Shown here: positions 60,752-64,000 of the stretch, one piece after another | How positions within the stretch are numbered: the stretch's first letter is position 1 | Layout: each line of letters starts with the position of its first letter | Origin: SHVO01 sp041919675 | GTDB lineage: Bacteria; Pseudomonadota; Alphaproteobacteria; Rhodospirillales; Rhodospirillaceae | Length of the DNA: 64,000 nt | Assembly: GCA_041919675.1 (NCBI GenBank) | Contig: JAYRTJ010000005.1 | Span: 7,556-71,555 of the forward strand | Direction: 5' to 3' | Notes under the pieces: generated by a model | What the model was told of the DNA's origin: nothing | Database searches by the model: none | What the model saw: the letters and a program-made list of their open reading frames with translations, nothing else | Made by a program: the position numbers and the translations under genes

Positions 60752-62159
60752 CTAGCGCGGCAGGTCGCTCGCGCCCATCAGGAACGCATCGACCGCGCGC
60801 GCGGCTTGACGCCCTTCGCGGATGGCCCACACGACAAGGCTTTGGCCGCGGCGCATATCGCCGGCCGTGAACACCTTCGGGACGCTGGTCTGATACGTGA
60901 GCGTATCGGCCTGGACATTGCCGCGCGCGTCGAGCGCGACGCCCAAGTCCTTGAGCAGACCCGCGTGGATCGGATGCACGAAGCCCATCGCGAGCAGCAC
61001 GAGATCGGCCGCGAGGTTCTGTTCGCTGCCCGGCACTTCCCGGCCTTGCGCGAGCTGGACGATCTGCTGGCTTTTCACTTTGCCGCCCTCGCCGATAAAG
61101 GCCTTGGTGGCGACGGCGAATTCGCGCTCGCAGCCCTCTTCCTGGCTCGACGACGTGCGGAACTTCAGCGGCCAGTAGGGCCACACCATCGGCTTGTTTT
61201 CCTGCTCCGGCGGGCGCGGCATGATTTCAAGCTGGGTCACGGAAGCGGCGCCCTGACGGATCGAGGTGCCGATACAGTCCGACCCGGTATCACCGCCGCC
61301 GATGACAACGACATGTTTGCCGGTGGCCATGATCGCGTCGCCCGCCGGGATCGTGTCGCCGGCCACGCGCTTATTGTTCTGAGCCAGGAATTCCATGGCG
61401 AAGTGGATGCCTTGCAGATCACGCCCGGGGACAGGCAGATCACGCGGCGCCTGCGCTCCGCCGGTCAGAAGGACCGCGTCGAAGTCCTTGAGGAGCGCGT
61501 GCGCCTTTACATCCCGGCCGACATGGCAACTCGGTTTGAAGGCCACACCTTCGTCCGTCATCTGCGAGATGCGGCGGTCGATGAGGTGCTTCTCCATTTT
61601 GAAGTCGGGGATACCGTACCGAAGCAGGCCGCCGATCCGGTCATCCTTCTCGAACAAGGTGACGTCATGGCCGACGCGCGCAAGCTGCTGCGCCGCGGCC
61701 ATGCCCGCCGGACCCGAGCCGATCACGGCGATCTTCTTGCCGGTCTTGCGAACGGCCGGCTGGGGCGAAATCCAGCCTTCGGTCCAGCCGCGGTCGACGA
61801 TCGCGCACTCGATGCTTTTGATGGTGACCGCGTCGTCGTTGATGTTCAGCGTGCAGGCCGCTTCGCACGGCGCGGGACAAATGCGCCCGGTGAATTCGGG
61901 AAAATTGTTCGTCGAGTGCAGCGCCGTGAGCGCCTCGTGCCACTTGTTCTTGTAGACGAGATCGTTCCAGTCCGGGATCAGGTTATTGACCGGACAGCCG
62001 TTGTGGCAGAAGGGAATGCCGCAATCCATGCAGCGCCCGCCTTGTTTCTTCATCGCCTCATCGGGGAGTTCATGAACGAACTCCTTCCACGTCGCCACGC
62101 GCGCCGAGACCTTGTCGTACGAACGGTCCTGCCGGGCGACTTCAAGAAATCCTGTTGGC

Positions 62160-62167
<8 letters not shown>
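60752..62167 (-). CDS. gltD: Glutamate synthase small subunit
   Basis: 471 residues. Supplies electrons from NADPH to GltB. N-terminal [4Fe-4S] cysteines in GGRCMDCGIPFCHNGCPVNN, FAD motif KIAVIGSGPAGMAAAQQLAR, NADPH motif HVVVIGGGDTGSDCIG, and a C-terminal GDMRRGQSLVVWAIREGR. It starts at 62167, overlapping the gltB stop by 8 bases, so the subunits are co-translated. It ends 3 bases from the convergent autotransporter. Confidence 0.96.

Positions 62168-64000
<1,833 letters not shown>

Overview
The window is GC-rich, gene-dense bacterial chromosome. It is probably from an alphaproteobacterium. This rests on gene neighbourhoods and families: metG-holB-tmk-dac-rlpA together, sdhE beside mfd and recG, an mtnP-mtnA-aldolase set as in Rhodospirillum, and a TonB receptor/DUF1552 accessory block. 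The genus cannot be fixed from sequence alone. There is no rRNA, CRISPR array, transposase or phage gene.

Layout. (1) 1-12,250 is a housekeeping run, almost all on the minus strand. It holds a cell-envelope lipoprotein, MazG, an MBL hydrolase, TatD, methionyl-tRNA synthetase, an FKBP lipoprotein, DNA polymerase III delta', thymidylate kinase, and three peptidoglycan enzymes (D,D-carboxypeptidase, RlpA, MltB-type transglycosylase). (2) 12,385-15,990 (+) is a translationally coupled operon of a membrane adenylate cyclase and an NMT1/THI5-type ABC importer. (3) 15,997-18,773 (-) encodes MtnP, MtnA and a fuculose-aldolase-like class II aldolase, the gene set of the DHAP shunt for 5'-methylthioadenosine/5'-deoxyadenosine. 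tRNA-Ser(UGA) follows. (4) 19,089-33,345 is the most distinctive region. A secreted NHL/PAL-like propeller is followed by a minus-strand block: a beta-lactamase-fold serine hydrolase, two full-length DUF1552 paralogues, a DUF1592/DUF1588 lipoprotein with a CxxCH site, a large TonB-dependent receptor, a secreted protein of unnamed family, and two tandem 455-residue COG4315-repeat proteins. All are exported, and the block looks like an undescribed envelope system. (5) 33,710-40,576 (+) has OsmC, a DenD-like dehydrogenase that appears to start at ATT, a TPR lipoprotein, a Wzx-type flippase, two tandem receiver proteins lacking the switch lysine, and a DsbA/FrnE-like oxidoreductase. (6) 40,760-48,863 has mfd, sdhE, recG, DUF502, a NUDIX hydrolase, a thioredoxin-like [2Fe-2S] ferredoxin and small membrane proteins. 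(7) 48,933-55,285 (-) has a GldA/F/G-like ABC-2 operon with DUF4340, then a receiver/cyclic-nucleotide-binding protein. (8) 55,589-64,000 has hypothetical proteins, an alpha/beta hydrolase, a large autotransporter, GltD, and GltB cut off by the window end.

The housekeeping genes need no special explanation. The regions most worth attention are the DUF1552/DUF1592/COG4315/TonB block, the lysine-less receiver pair, the cyclase-importer operon and the ATT-initiated dehydrogenase.
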